From NCBI RefSeq assembly GCF_005503145.1, contig NZ_SCNV01000005.1:1-64000 (forward strand): a DNA stretch of 64,000 bases, written 5' to 3'. Below the pieces are notes generated by a model. That model had not been told where the DNA came from, did no database searches, and was given only the letters and a program-made list of their open reading frames with translations. This document shows, in pieces, positions 54,701-63,353 of this stretch. Position 1 is the stretch's first letter, and each line of letters starts with the position of its first letter. The stretch is from Burkholderia sp. 4M9327F10. GTDB taxonomy: Bacteria > Pseudomonadota > Gammaproteobacteria > Burkholderiales > Burkholderiaceae. The position numbers and the translations under genes were made by a program.

Positions 54701-55157
54701 ATCTTGTATCGGAAAACAGCGACGGCACTCGCGTACGCCGCCACTTTGAATGCAGAAATGTCGTCCCGATACGCCGCTTGGCTGATCAGCCCGCCCATGT
54801 TTTACGGCAGTCCGCTCTGTCTCCTGGAGCGATTTCCTGAGCGGCCGTCGCGGCATTGGCGTTTGACGCGGCGGCTTGCAACTGGTTGACAGGCCGTCGC
54901 GCGTATTAAAAAAGCGCAAGTCGGGTTCCTGATCGCGGATTTCTAGCCGGAAAGCTGAAATACTTGCGGCGCATTAATGTGCCCCGGCGAGGTTTGCGCG
55001 CGCATTGAACGCCAGGATAGTGAGGCGGGTCAACCGGGCGCTTTGGCGTTCGCTGCAAAAAATCTCAGATTGAATGACTACCCCCGCACCGGTGGATTGG
55101 GCGTCCCACTCGTACCTGCGTCCGTCGGTCATGCTGACGCATGAGCCTGACAGGGCA
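54701..55157. other. Intergenic, no gene supported
   Basis: About 455 bp upstream of the DUF4148 remnant and downstream of the phosphatase. Possible 5' part of the remnant, but the frame is not conserved. Confidence 0.45.
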
Positions 55158-56006
55158 CTATAGTTTTCCCGATTCGCGGGCCGGCGGGTATTGCGCTATC
55201 GGGCTGAGTGCAGGTGCCGCGCGGGTGCCCTCGCTCAGCAGGGTGGGGATTTCGTCGAGGCGCAATAGTGTAAGGTTGCCGCCGTAGACAACACCCGTGT
55301 CGACGTTGATGACATTGTGGCTCACGACCGGCCGGGGTGAAGGCGTATGTCCTACGATAACAGCCGTGACCCCTTCGACCCTGCCGCACGTATCAAGCCT
55401 TCCGGACTTCAACCGCCTGAACAGTCGTGCTGCGACGCAACGCATCGACGCGAAGCCGTCCGATCCTGGCAACTTCCATCGTGACCGATCCCAGATGACC
55501 TTGCGCCGTATCTTCCCGTCAACACCTTCTTTCATTATTGCCTTAACCGTTCTGGGCCAGGATTGCAGAGGCACGTTCGCATGTACGATTCCGACCAGAC
55601 CAAAGTCCGTCTCTATTTCGATTGCATAGGGGAGCGCTGCCATGTACGCAACGATAGCGTCAATGGACTGCCCGTCCGCTGCCATATCAAGTAGCCACCT
55701 GCCGCCATTGCCCCGAACGAAGCCGTCATTGGCGCCATAAAGACGCCAGCGCACGATCGACTCCTCATGATTGCCGCGCACCGACTGGATGTCGTACCGA
55801 CGCACCACATCGAGGACAGCAGGTGATTCGAACCCTCTGTCTACGAGATCGCCGACGGCAAAGAGCCTGTCCCTAGCGAGATCGAACTGGCATGCTTCGA
55901 GTTCCTTTCGCAGTTGCGAGAAACATCCGTGCAGATCGCCCACAACAAAGTCACGACCTGACGTATTTTTTTTAAAGCGCCGAACTGGTAAGAAGGTCTG
56001 CCGCAT
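55158..56006 (-). CDS. PPP-family serine/threonine protein phosphatase
   Basis: 282 residues. Metal-site motifs are GDLHGCF, GDLVDRG, GNHE and VGHTPSPRP in the order of the PPP superfamily, so the dinuclear metal centre should be intact. It resembles bacterial PphA-type enzymes (218 residues) with a longer C-terminus. These act on phospho-Ser/Thr proteins or nucleotides. Neighbours give no partner kinase. The start lacks a strong ribosome site. Confidence 0.88.
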   Translation of the reverse strand: MRQTFLPVRRFKKNTSGRDFVVGDLHGCFSQLRKELEACQFDLARDRLFAVGDLVDRGFESPAVLDVVRRYDIQSVRGNHEESIVRWRLYGANDGFVRGNGGRWLLDMAADGQSIDAIVAYMAALPYAIEIETDFGLVGIVHANVPLQSWPRTVKAIMKEGVDGKIRRKVIWDRSRWKLPGSDGFASMRCVAARLFRRLKSGRLDTCGRVEGVTAVIVGHTPSPRPVVSHNVINVDTGVVYGGNLTLLRLDEIPTLLSEGTRAAPALSPIAQYPPARESGKL

Positions 56007-56469
56007 TTTTGCCGCCGTAAGGATGTCCTCGTTGCACCGTCGTCAGGATGGAGCGTAATGTTCAATCCGAGTCTCCAGCGCGGCAACACGAGGCTTTACG
56101 CAGTCGTTCAGAGAGAGTTGCTTACGGGTGCGCGGCGCATGCGCGTCGCGGGAGCTTTGTTTCGCGAGCCAGGTGCGGACGATAGCGTCAATCAGCCACT
56201 GATGTTGATCTTTTGCCGGCGTGGCGACTGTGGTCCACCGCACAGGTCGTGTCGGGTGTCAATTGCTCGCCAGTAGTATCCGTTTGTAAACAGAGATGTA
56301 TTCGTCCGATGGTTTGATCCGGTTGCTTCTGCCGATGAACGCGCGTCGCGCGGAGGCTGATCGCCAGCCGACCTTGTAAAACGCCAGTCGCGAATTAGCC
56401 TTATAATCAGGATGCCTTATCGAACAGACAGGGACCGCATCCCATAGGCGGGCGAAGCGGCAGCGTCCT
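56007..56469. other. Intergenic, no gene supported
   Basis: About 460 bp between the phosphatase and the decayed transposase. Open frames exist but none has a recognisable product. Confidence 0.45.
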
Positions 56470-57134
56470 TCAGACCGAATTTAGCGCCATTGAACTGCCC
56501 CTTGCGATGCGATGCGTCAACTCACTGCCTGAATTCGTGATCCCGGCCCACCAGAGGCATTTGAAACCTGGCATCACATCCGCTCTGGATTTCATGTGGC
56601 GATGGTCGTGCTTGATCACGTGGTTCATATATTTCGACAATCTAATCTTCGTGTCTTCGGGCAGCAGGACCATCCGTCTTCATCTCGCGCACTGCGCGGT
56701 GCGAAGCAGCATAACCGGCGGGCGTAATGGTCTCCGGCGACTGGCCCTGATGCCTAAGGGCCTGGCTGCAGAAGGCTTTGGCGGCGGCCATGTCGCGCCT
56801 CCCCTGCATGAAGTCCACCGTCTGGACGACTCGATCCCCCGCACGGTAGGGGTATACGCACCTGCCGCACATCTTTATATGGGTCTCGTCGACACCCCAG
56901 GAGCGACCCGCACCCGTAGTACAACGGTTACAGCGTTTGACCAACTCGGGCGTATAGCGCCTCAGCCAGCAGGACCGTCGTGTGAGCCAGCAACACGCCC
57001 CGTTCGACCATCATCTCAACCAGATCGCGTAGGCTGAGCTTGTAGCGCAGATACCAGCGAGCAAACAGAATGATGATTTTCCGATCAGGATGACGTCCGC
57101 CGAACAACTCCTCCAGACTCTTCAGCTTGCTCAT
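56470..57134 (-). pseudogene. Decayed IS6-family transposase
   Basis: Three consecutive minus-strand pieces in different frames: IIILFARWYLRYKLSLRDLV (56928-57134), SWGVDETHIKM with GDRVVQTVDFM (56642-56944), and NHVIKHDHRHMKSRADVMPG (56470-56673). Together they cover the IS6 catalytic domain. At least two frameshifts make it inactive. It is not a copy of the intact IS at 48229. Confidence 0.88.
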
Positions 57135-57189
57135 GGCGGGTCATCAGGTCGCTTTACTCCGACAGCTCTAACCGATTCGCCGGACCTAT

Positions 57190-57735
57190 TTGCAACATAA
57201 ACCCCGTCGATACCGCCTGCTTCGGTCGTGCGCGCCAGTTGCAGCCCCGCTCCCTTATCACCGAAGTCAAGCTCCAGACGATCGCTGAAGCCGAGGCAAA
57301 CTGTGACAGCAGCGTGACATTCTCGTCACAGAAAGACGAGCTGGGCATGAACCGCGTGACGGTCGACTGACAGCTGACAGAGTTGGTAAAGCGCACGTTT
57401 GACCGCACCGTCGCATTGCTGGCGGAAGAATTGCGGCGTGCCAGCGTGCCAGCGTGCCAGCGTGGCGGACGTGCAGACCGACGATCCTCTGGACGGCAAG
57501 CCGTGGCCAGCGGTACTCGAAAGCTCGCGGCGTCACATGGGCACGACCCGGATGCACGACTCTCCCGGTCACGGTGTAGTCGATTGTAACTGCCGGGTAC
57601 ATGGCATGAGCAATCATTACGTGGCAGGCAGGTCGGTATCTCCCGCGGTTGGCGCTAACTTTCCGACCGTGTCGATCGCGGCAATGACCTTGCATCTGTC
57701 AGAGCATATTCTGAAGGCGCTGCAAGGCGAAGTTG
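57190..57735 (+). pseudogene. GMC-family oxidoreductase C-terminal remnant
   Basis: Frame 1 reads EVKLQTIAEAEANCDSSVTF, then DELGMNRVTVD, a TGA at 57368-57370 where the family has Trp, and QLTELVKRTFDRTVALLAEE. After an 8-bp tandem repeat the frame shifts and continues RRHMGTTRMHDSPGHGVVD, then HYVAGRSVSPAVGANFPTVS. The His-Met-Gly-Thr-x-Arg-Met and Pro-T-x-x motifs are the GMC signature near the FAD site. The N-terminal two thirds are missing. Confidence 0.82.
57438..57461 (+). repeat. Tandem 8-bp repeat GTGCCAGC x3
   Basis: Three exact copies of GTGCCAGC followed by a partial fourth (GTGGCGG), at the frameshift point of the GMC remnant. Since 8 is not a multiple of 3, each added or lost unit changes the frame. 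Confidence 0.92.
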
Positions 57736-58087
57736 CGTCGCTGGGACGGGCGGCACCGATGGCAACGGGGGAGGGGCGACGTGGATACGAAGAGGTGATG
57801 CCGTTCGCGACGCCAACGCACCACGCGCGGTCTGAGACTACCTTCATTGACAAAATGTAGGCCGCTACTTTTCAACGCAGTGTTCGTTTGGTATCGAACG
57901 TTCGTCAAGCGACGGAAGGCCGATCGGTCGTAAACGCCAGGATAAAATTACCGGCACTGGAGCAACGAAAAGAAATACTGCGTCCGGTGGACCTGACGGG
58001 AGCTGCCACCGAGACTCGCGGCGTTCTCAACTCGGCGCGGCCTGGATGCCGATCAAAAGAGGTAGCTCAACGATATACGGGGGAAAT

Positions 58088-59170
58088 GTGAGAATTCTAC
58101 ATTTAGTCCTTTCGCCGCGTCTCTCCGGGGCAGAGGTGCTCGCGAAAGACCTGGCTATCTATCAGCAACGGAGTGGGGAGGCAGTGGGCGTGACTGCGCT
58201 AACGCCACCTCAGGATGACTTTGCCCGACTGCACGATGAGCTTTTGAGCGCTGGGGTCCGATGTCTGTTGCCGCTGCATGCGGCTGGGCTGCCGGGCAGG
58301 CTGTGGGGCCTTTTCCGATCGGTGCGGACGTTCCGCCCTGATGTGATCTTCGCGCACGCAACGATTCCGGCATTTTACGTTCGATCGCTACCTATTACGG
58401 TACCCATCGTGTACGTTATGCACTCGGCAACCAATGACTTTGAGCGCGGGTTGTTTCGAACCGTCGAACGTGCCTTGAGTCGAAGGGCCGAAGCGATTAT
58501 CGCTGTTTCCCCGGAGAACATCCGGGACTATGTCGCCGCCGTTCGCCGTCACCCTTGTCTTGAGTTGATCCCAAATGGGGTGGACGTAGCGCGCTTCTCC
58601 GGCCAGCGTCCTGCGTGCAGGTGTGCAAAGACACGACTCATCGTCCAGATCGGGCGGTACACGTCTGTCAAGAATCAGTTGCTTACCGTTCACGCTTTTG
58701 CCGAACTGATAGAACAGGTGCCAGATGCACGCCTGGTTCTTTGCGGCGTGATTGAAGACGATGCGTATCATCTTGCTGTTACTGACCTGGTTTCAAGGCT
58801 AGGGTTGGATAACCAGGTGACAGTCGAAGGCCCACGATCGGATGTCGCTGAGCTTCTCGCTGACGCAACCGCGTTCGCTATGCCGTCGCGCTCGGAAGGA
58901 CACAGCATTGCGTTTCTGGAAGCTCTTGCGTCGGGCATCCCTGTCGTCGCGAGCGACATCCCCCCGTTTCAGTTTGCAGCCCATTACGCCGCCGTAACTT
59001 TGCTCGACCCTCAGAGCACACGCGATTACGCGAATGGGCTGATCGCTGCGATGAATCAGCAACGCGTCCACCGTCCTCTGATCGGATTGACACTTGCCGA
59101 TACTGCTGAAAGATATCTTGCGGTTGCCAGGCGCGTGACACGTAGGGAAGGTGAAATGTGTGCGGGTTGA
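58088..59170 (+). CDS. GT-B glycosyltransferase (GT4-like)
   Basis: 360 residues from GTG 58088 with GGGGGAAA upstream (an ATG at 58046 has none). N-terminal LHLVLSPRLSGAEVLAKDLA, linker IPNGVDVARF, and the C-terminal nucleotide-sugar site RSEGHSIAFLEALASGIPVV with Glu-x7-Glu give a GT4-type retaining enzyme. No signal peptide. It likely adds a sugar to a lipid-linked glycan or exopolysaccharide, though no other glycan genes are adjacent. Confidence 0.88.
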   Translation: MRILHLVLSPRLSGAEVLAKDLAIYQQRSGEAVGVTALTPPQDDFARLHDELLSAGVRCLLPLHAAGLPGRLWGLFRSVRTFRPDVIFAHATIPAFYVRSLPITVPIVYVMHSATNDFERGLFRTVERALSRRAEAIIAVSPENIRDYVAAVRRHPCLELIPNGVDVARFSGQRPACRCAKTRLIVQIGRYTSVKNQLLTVHAFAELIEQVPDARLVLCGVIEDDAYHLAVTDLVSRLGLDNQVTVEGPRSDVAELLADATAFAMPSRSEGHSIAFLEALASGIPVVASDIPPFQFAAHYAAVTLLDPQSTRDYANGLIAAMNQQRVHRPLIGLTLADTAERYLAVARRVTRREGEMCAG

Positions 59171-59303
59171 CTGCCGCGGGCAACATGGTGGACAACACTG
59201 GCTGGCAGACGCCGCGACATGCCTGCCCGGATCCCGGGCGGTCAGTTCGAACTCAATTCCTGGTGGCATAAATTGCCGCATCCGGTGAAGCAGGCCCAAG
59301 GGG

Positions 59304-59460
59304 TTATTTAGCTATTTTTGCTTTCCGTGCAAACGTTTCGGCAACCTCTTTAAGGCGATAGCTGCGACCATCGAACTCGAGCAGGTGGCACGGGTGGATG
59401 AGCCGGCAGGATCGTGGTGCTCATCGTGTTGTTGCCCCAGGCTACAACCTCATTTTCCTC
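59304..59460 (-). pseudogene. IS21-type istB 3' remnant
   Basis: Minus-strand pieces EVVAWGNNTMSTTIL and, after a one-base shift, RLIHPCHLLEFDGRSYRLKE VAETFARKAK in sequence before a TAA, matching the C-terminal end of IstB helper ATPases (D-R-L-x-H-x-x-H, G-x-S-Y-R-L-K). Only about 50 residues remain. Confidence 0.6.
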
Positions 59461-59559
59461 TCCGTTGGCTTGCAAAGATGCTCAAGGAACGCGTGGCTGA
59501 AATCAGCCTGAGCTCTTAAACTAGCAATTGACGGCCAGGCTTGTCATGAGGAGGCAGAA

Positions 59560-59847
59560 TTGCGCTACCAGAAACACAACAGTATCGTTGAGGCCACACA
59601 GTGGCTCGGGCCGGGGGATCATCCGGCTGTCGTACAGCGGGGTATCACGTGGGCGATAGCGACACCTGAAGGATGGACGGATGTTCATCCTACTGACTGG
59701 ATTATTACCCCTTCGGAGAGCGCATCTTTTTGCGTGAGTAACGCGCTGTTCACAAATCTATATGAGCCGGTTGCTGAGCAGACCCCGGACGCCCCTCCCA
59801 GCGCTCCGGGTTACCCACAAATTGGGCGCCGTCACGAAGACCGTTGA
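59560..59847 (+). CDS. Phage-like small hypothetical protein
   Basis: 95 residues from TTG 59560 with a strong GAGGAGG. RYQKHNSIVEATQWLGPGDH, DVHPTDWIITPSE and FTNLYEPV follow the plan of small phage-type proteins (Y-R-K-K-P-x-x-x-E-A-x-Q-W start, Gly/Pro-Asp-Trp-I-I, Y-E-P-V end). Function unknown. Its end lies 28 bp from the decayed IS256 gene on the other strand. Confidence 0.6.
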   Translation: MRYQKHNSIVEATQWLGPGDHPAVVQRGITWAIATPEGWTDVHPTDWIITPSESASFCVSNALFTNLYEPVAEQTPDAPPSAPGYPQIGRRHEDR

Positions 59848-59874
59848 AGATTGGGACGGCGGCTGCGGCATAGT

Positions 59875-60867
59875 TCAGGCAACCTTCCGATCGTGGTCAA
59901 TCGATTTTGAGGTCGATCGTTTCAAGGCGGCAGCGAGAATCCAGAGCTCGTTCACGCCCAGGATTTTCCGGAAGTGCTTCCCAGCTTCCAGGAAGCCAGC
60001 GGCCGTCCAGCGCTAGGCCATACCGGCGTCACGACAGCGCTTCACGCGCCCCGCGCCGTTCGGATTCTCAATGATGTTGGTCGTCGACAGCCCACGGATG
60101 AGCGCCGGCGTCAGGCCCAGCTTGCTCACCAGAACGTCTCCCCGGGCCCCACGAGCAGTGTCGGCGAGGCGTCCGGATGGTCTGCCTTGAGCCACGCCGT
60201 GTGTGTCTTGAGCTTGGTGATGCCATTATCGGCCGACAGCTTGCAGGCCGCCTTCATGATCGAGGGGGATTGCGAAACGCTCTCTCTGGGCAGGCGCTCG
60301 AGGACGTTGCGCTGCTTGTGCACACGGTGGCGCTGCAGCGGGCCCGTTCGCCGAAGAACTCCTCGATGGCCGAGCGCAGAGCGCAGCGTTTTGGAACCAT
60401 CGATCACAGACAGGTATTGGCGATCCGCAGGCAGGCCGCGCTCGATCAGTCTGCGCAACAGATCCTTGTGACGATCTGGGCGTTCTCACTCGAGCCGCTC
60501 GGGAGGCCCAGGAGATGTTTCTGGCCGGGGGCTGTCCACCGCCGATGGCGGCGATGATGTGACGCGAGTCGACGATGATGCCGTCCACGTGGATCGCCAG
60601 GAAGTCCTTATCATCGAGTCGCCGCCTCATCAGCTCGGTGAGCGCCGTCTGACCGGCGTTGATGAGCTGGCGCGAGACGCTGCTCCTGGAGATGCCGACG
60701 GTGCCGGCCGTCTCGGGCAGGACCTTGGCATATCTGCGCGTCGACACGCCCATGACCATGACCTCGTGCACGCGCTCGGCGAGCCGCGGATTCTCGTTCA
60801 ATTGCTGGTAGGCGGGGACCGGCACTTCGCCCCCGCCCCGACGCCGAAGGTCCGAAGCCGCACACAA
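59875..60867 (-). pseudogene. Decayed IS256 (Mutator)-family transposase
   Basis: Minus-strand pieces in several frames: DDKDFLAIHVDGIIVDSRHI, ERGLPADRQYLSVIDGSKTL, HRVHKQRNVLERLP, IRGLSTTNIIENPNGAGRVK and RWTAAGFLEAGKHFRKILGV. In this order they cover the IS256 catalytic core (Asp, Asp) and C-terminus. At least three frameshifts inactivate it. Terminal repeats were not found. Confidence 0.9.
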
Positions 60868-61226
60868 GAGCTTCCTGTTTGCCGATGCCGGCGCTCATGC
60901 CAGCGCAAACCTCTACTCTCTGGTCCAAACCTGCAAGGCCGGTGGCGTCGATCGATATCGATACGTTACCCGGCTGTTCCAGCACCTTCCTCTCGCGTAG
61001 GCCGTCGACGATTACGCCGCGGCAATGCCCTCGTACATGCCCGCAGGACCACGTTAAGTCGGTCGCTTCTCTTCCCGCCACTCTCTGACCGGCGTCGATA
61101 ATTGGCGGCCTACAAAAAACCTATCTGCCTGAGCGAAATAACTTGACCACTACAAACCTCTTCAGTCGGTTTGACAGGTCCGACCCTGCACACTCGCACG
61201 GGCGGTGCCGGGCAGTGCTGGGACGT
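60868..61226. other. Intergenic, no gene supported
   Basis: About 360 bp right of the IS256 remnant, perhaps including its eroded 5' end. No other feature seen. Confidence 0.45.
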
Positions 61227-61496
61227 TCAACGCAAGCACGCATTGAACGCGCGCACAGCGTTGGCCGCCGCGCGCTTTTCGCGCCGCTGCAACTCTTCCA
61301 CAAGCAGTTTCTGGAATAGCGCCGTTTCCTTTTGACCGTATAGCTGAAGAAACTCTTCAAGTACCTCGCGAACGGCGAGTTGCTCGGTTTCTGGAGTCAG
61401 CATGCTGGCGATATGGGAGCATCCCCGAGCCAGTTCCAGCACGTAAATCCTACGAGCGGACGCTAACGTCTCGCCGCTTGTCCGGCCCCGTGGCAT
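61227..61496 (-). CDS. Small hypothetical helical protein
   Basis: 89 residues, mostly helix: VREVLEEFLQLYGQKETALF, then LLVEELQRREKRAAANAVRA. No family recognised and the ribosome site is poor. The coding pattern looks real for the C-terminal 60 residues. Confidence 0.4.
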   Translation of the reverse strand: MPRGRTSGETLASARRIYVLELARGCSHIASMLTPETEQLAVREVLEEFLQLYGQKETALFQKLLVEELQRREKRAAANAVRAFNACLR

Positions 61497-62287
61497 TGTT
61501 CTTTTTCGCTCTCATTTTTCATGACAACATCACGTCTGGCAGAAGAAGCACCACTCGCGTATGTCTTCCAATTGGTCAGTTCTATGATAGCGGGCGTTGC
61601 TGAAGAAAAACTTAAGGTGCGCCATTCGCGTGCGCGACACGTGACGAGGCGTCCGGCAATATATAAAAAAAGCCGGCCATAGGCCGGCCCGAAAAGCCCT
61701 AGCTTCCGAGGTAGCTAGAACCTGAGAGAGCATGCGCCGCTGGGGGCCCGTACTGCCATGGCTGGCGAGTCCGGGAACGGCGCGCGATGCGATAATAACC
61801 CAGAAATGGCGCTAGACTGGGGAAAGTTGAGGGCACCGTTTGGTCTGGCACAGGAACGCTTTTTCAAGCTGCCCGCGTAGATGAGCGCCAGCGCTAGCGT
61901 GACATCGTTCGCGCCGGGTCGGCGACTATCTGTGTGGGTTTTTTACCCCCCGTTTGCAAAAAATAAGTTGCGCGGGGGTACGGGAGTTTCTCTGCCTGGG
62001 GTTAGTACATATTCGACAAATCCAGCCATTTCGCTATCCTCCGATCCCGACACGCGTGTGAGAAGCCGTAGCCGTGAGCGTGCACGACCTTCTTTTCGAC
62101 GCGACATGAGCGATCCGCTGATCGCCGCTCGCGCTGCCGCACGACTTCCTGACGTTTCCGTCCGGACTGCAAAGACGCGGATCGAGCAAAAGACCCTCGA
62201 TTGGTGGAACGCCCCGAGGGACATCGGTGCATCGGGGTCAGCGCGGTACCTCGGCCGGTGGCACGACCGAACAATCGCGGAGGAAAT
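61497..62287. other. Non-coding stretch with an orphan terminator
   Basis: About 790 bp without a supported protein gene. It contains the minus-strand terminator at 61665 and a second small hairpin (CTAGCT/AGCTAG near 61700-61720). A small RNA on the minus strand is possible. Confidence 0.45.
61665..61688 (-). terminator. Strong minus-strand intrinsic terminator without an obvious gene
   Basis: GCCGGCC and GGCCGGC form a perfect 7-bp GC stem with a 3-base loop; on the minus strand it is followed by seven T residues. No protein gene on the minus strand ends just upstream of it. Confidence 0.82.
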
Positions 62288-63214
62288 GTGCCTGCACCAA
62301 TCCTGATACACGCCGGTACAGCGCGAACAGAGCACTATCGAAGAATTCTCGAAACCCTTCCGTATCAGGTTGCGTCGACCGATGACACGCCGGAAACCCT
62401 AGTCGAGATGGGGATGTTACTTCCGCGCCTGATCGTTCTTGATGCGCGAAGGCTGGGGGCGGAACTGGTTTCGATCATGCAACGGGTAGCCTTTGACCCA
62501 AGGTTTGGCCATACACGCGTGTTGGCGGAGACAGACCTGAGCCACGAGCACGTTTCAGCGAGGACTGGCTTAAGGTCAAGGTTGTCGGTCGTACCGCCTG
62601 GCGTGTCGTCGTCGGCATTCCTTTCTTTGGCAGTGCAATTGTGCGAAGTCTGCGCGCCCGAAGACTTTCATCGACTGACTCCTCCGTCCCCACCAGGCTA
62701 CCCCCTACCCGCTAATGAAGCGGAGCGGCTGCTTGCTGTAACCCGCGCAGGGGTGCTCGATACAGAGCACGAGGGGTGCTTTGACGATCTGGTCTGGATG
62801 GCGGCGACGGTCCTTGAGATGCCTATCGCGCTTATCACCGTGTTGACGCCGACGCGACAATGGTTCAAGGCGCGACACGGCATAGGGCTTACCGAAACAC
62901 CCCGTTCGCAGGCCTTCTGCAATTACACGCTGTTGCAGCACGACGTGTTCGTCGTCGAGGATGCCATTGTTGACGGCAGGTTCCGGGACAATCCGCTCGT
63001 CACCGGGGAGCCGCACATCCGGTTTTATGCGGGTGTTCCAGTCCATGACGCTGATGGACACCGTCTCGGCGGATTGTGCGTTATTGACCGGGTTGCGCGC
63101 GCCTTCGACGCGAGGCAGCGGCGGCAGCTCTCCGTCCTCGGGGAAGCCGTCTCGGAGAAAATCAGACTTCGCCTCGTCGATCGCCGCGCAAAATGGATGG
63201 GCGCAACCCTGTAG
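62288..63214 (+). CDS. GAF-domain protein with receiver-like N-terminus
   Basis: 308 residues from GTG 62288 with GGAGG just upstream. The first 135 residues have a receiver-like pattern (IHAGTARTEHYRRILETLPY; PRLIVLDARRLGAELV) but lack the full acidic pocket. Residues about 150-300 are a GAF domain: RLLAVTRAGVLDTEHEGCFD, PRSQAFCNYTLLQHDVFVVE, FYAGVPVHDADGHRLGGLCV. No output enzyme is attached. It converges on an EAL-domain gene, so it may sense a signal for c-di-GMP control, by inference. Confidence 0.82.
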   Translation: MPAPILIHAGTARTEHYRRILETLPYQVASTDDTPETLVEMGMLLPRLIVLDARRLGAELVSIMQRVAFDPRFGHTRVLAETDLSHEHVSARTGLRSRLSVVPPGVSSSAFLSLAVQLCEVCAPEDFHRLTPPSPPGYPLPANEAERLLAVTRAGVLDTEHEGCFDDLVWMAATVLEMPIALITVLTPTRQWFKARHGIGLTETPRSQAFCNYTLLQHDVFVVEDAIVDGRFRDNPLVTGEPHIRFYAGVPVHDADGHRLGGLCVIDRVARAFDARQRRQLSVLGEAVSEKIRLRLVDRRAKWMGATL

Positions 63215-63353
63215 TGGACAGAGGAGGGCATCCGGGCTATCCGCAGGCTGTTGGCTTTTCACTTGCGGTCCGGCGCAGCCGTGGCTCAACCGGTTTGAGT
63301 TTTTGGGCCACCTCCTCGCTGGGGTACTTGCCCGATGGCTGTTAGCCAACGTC

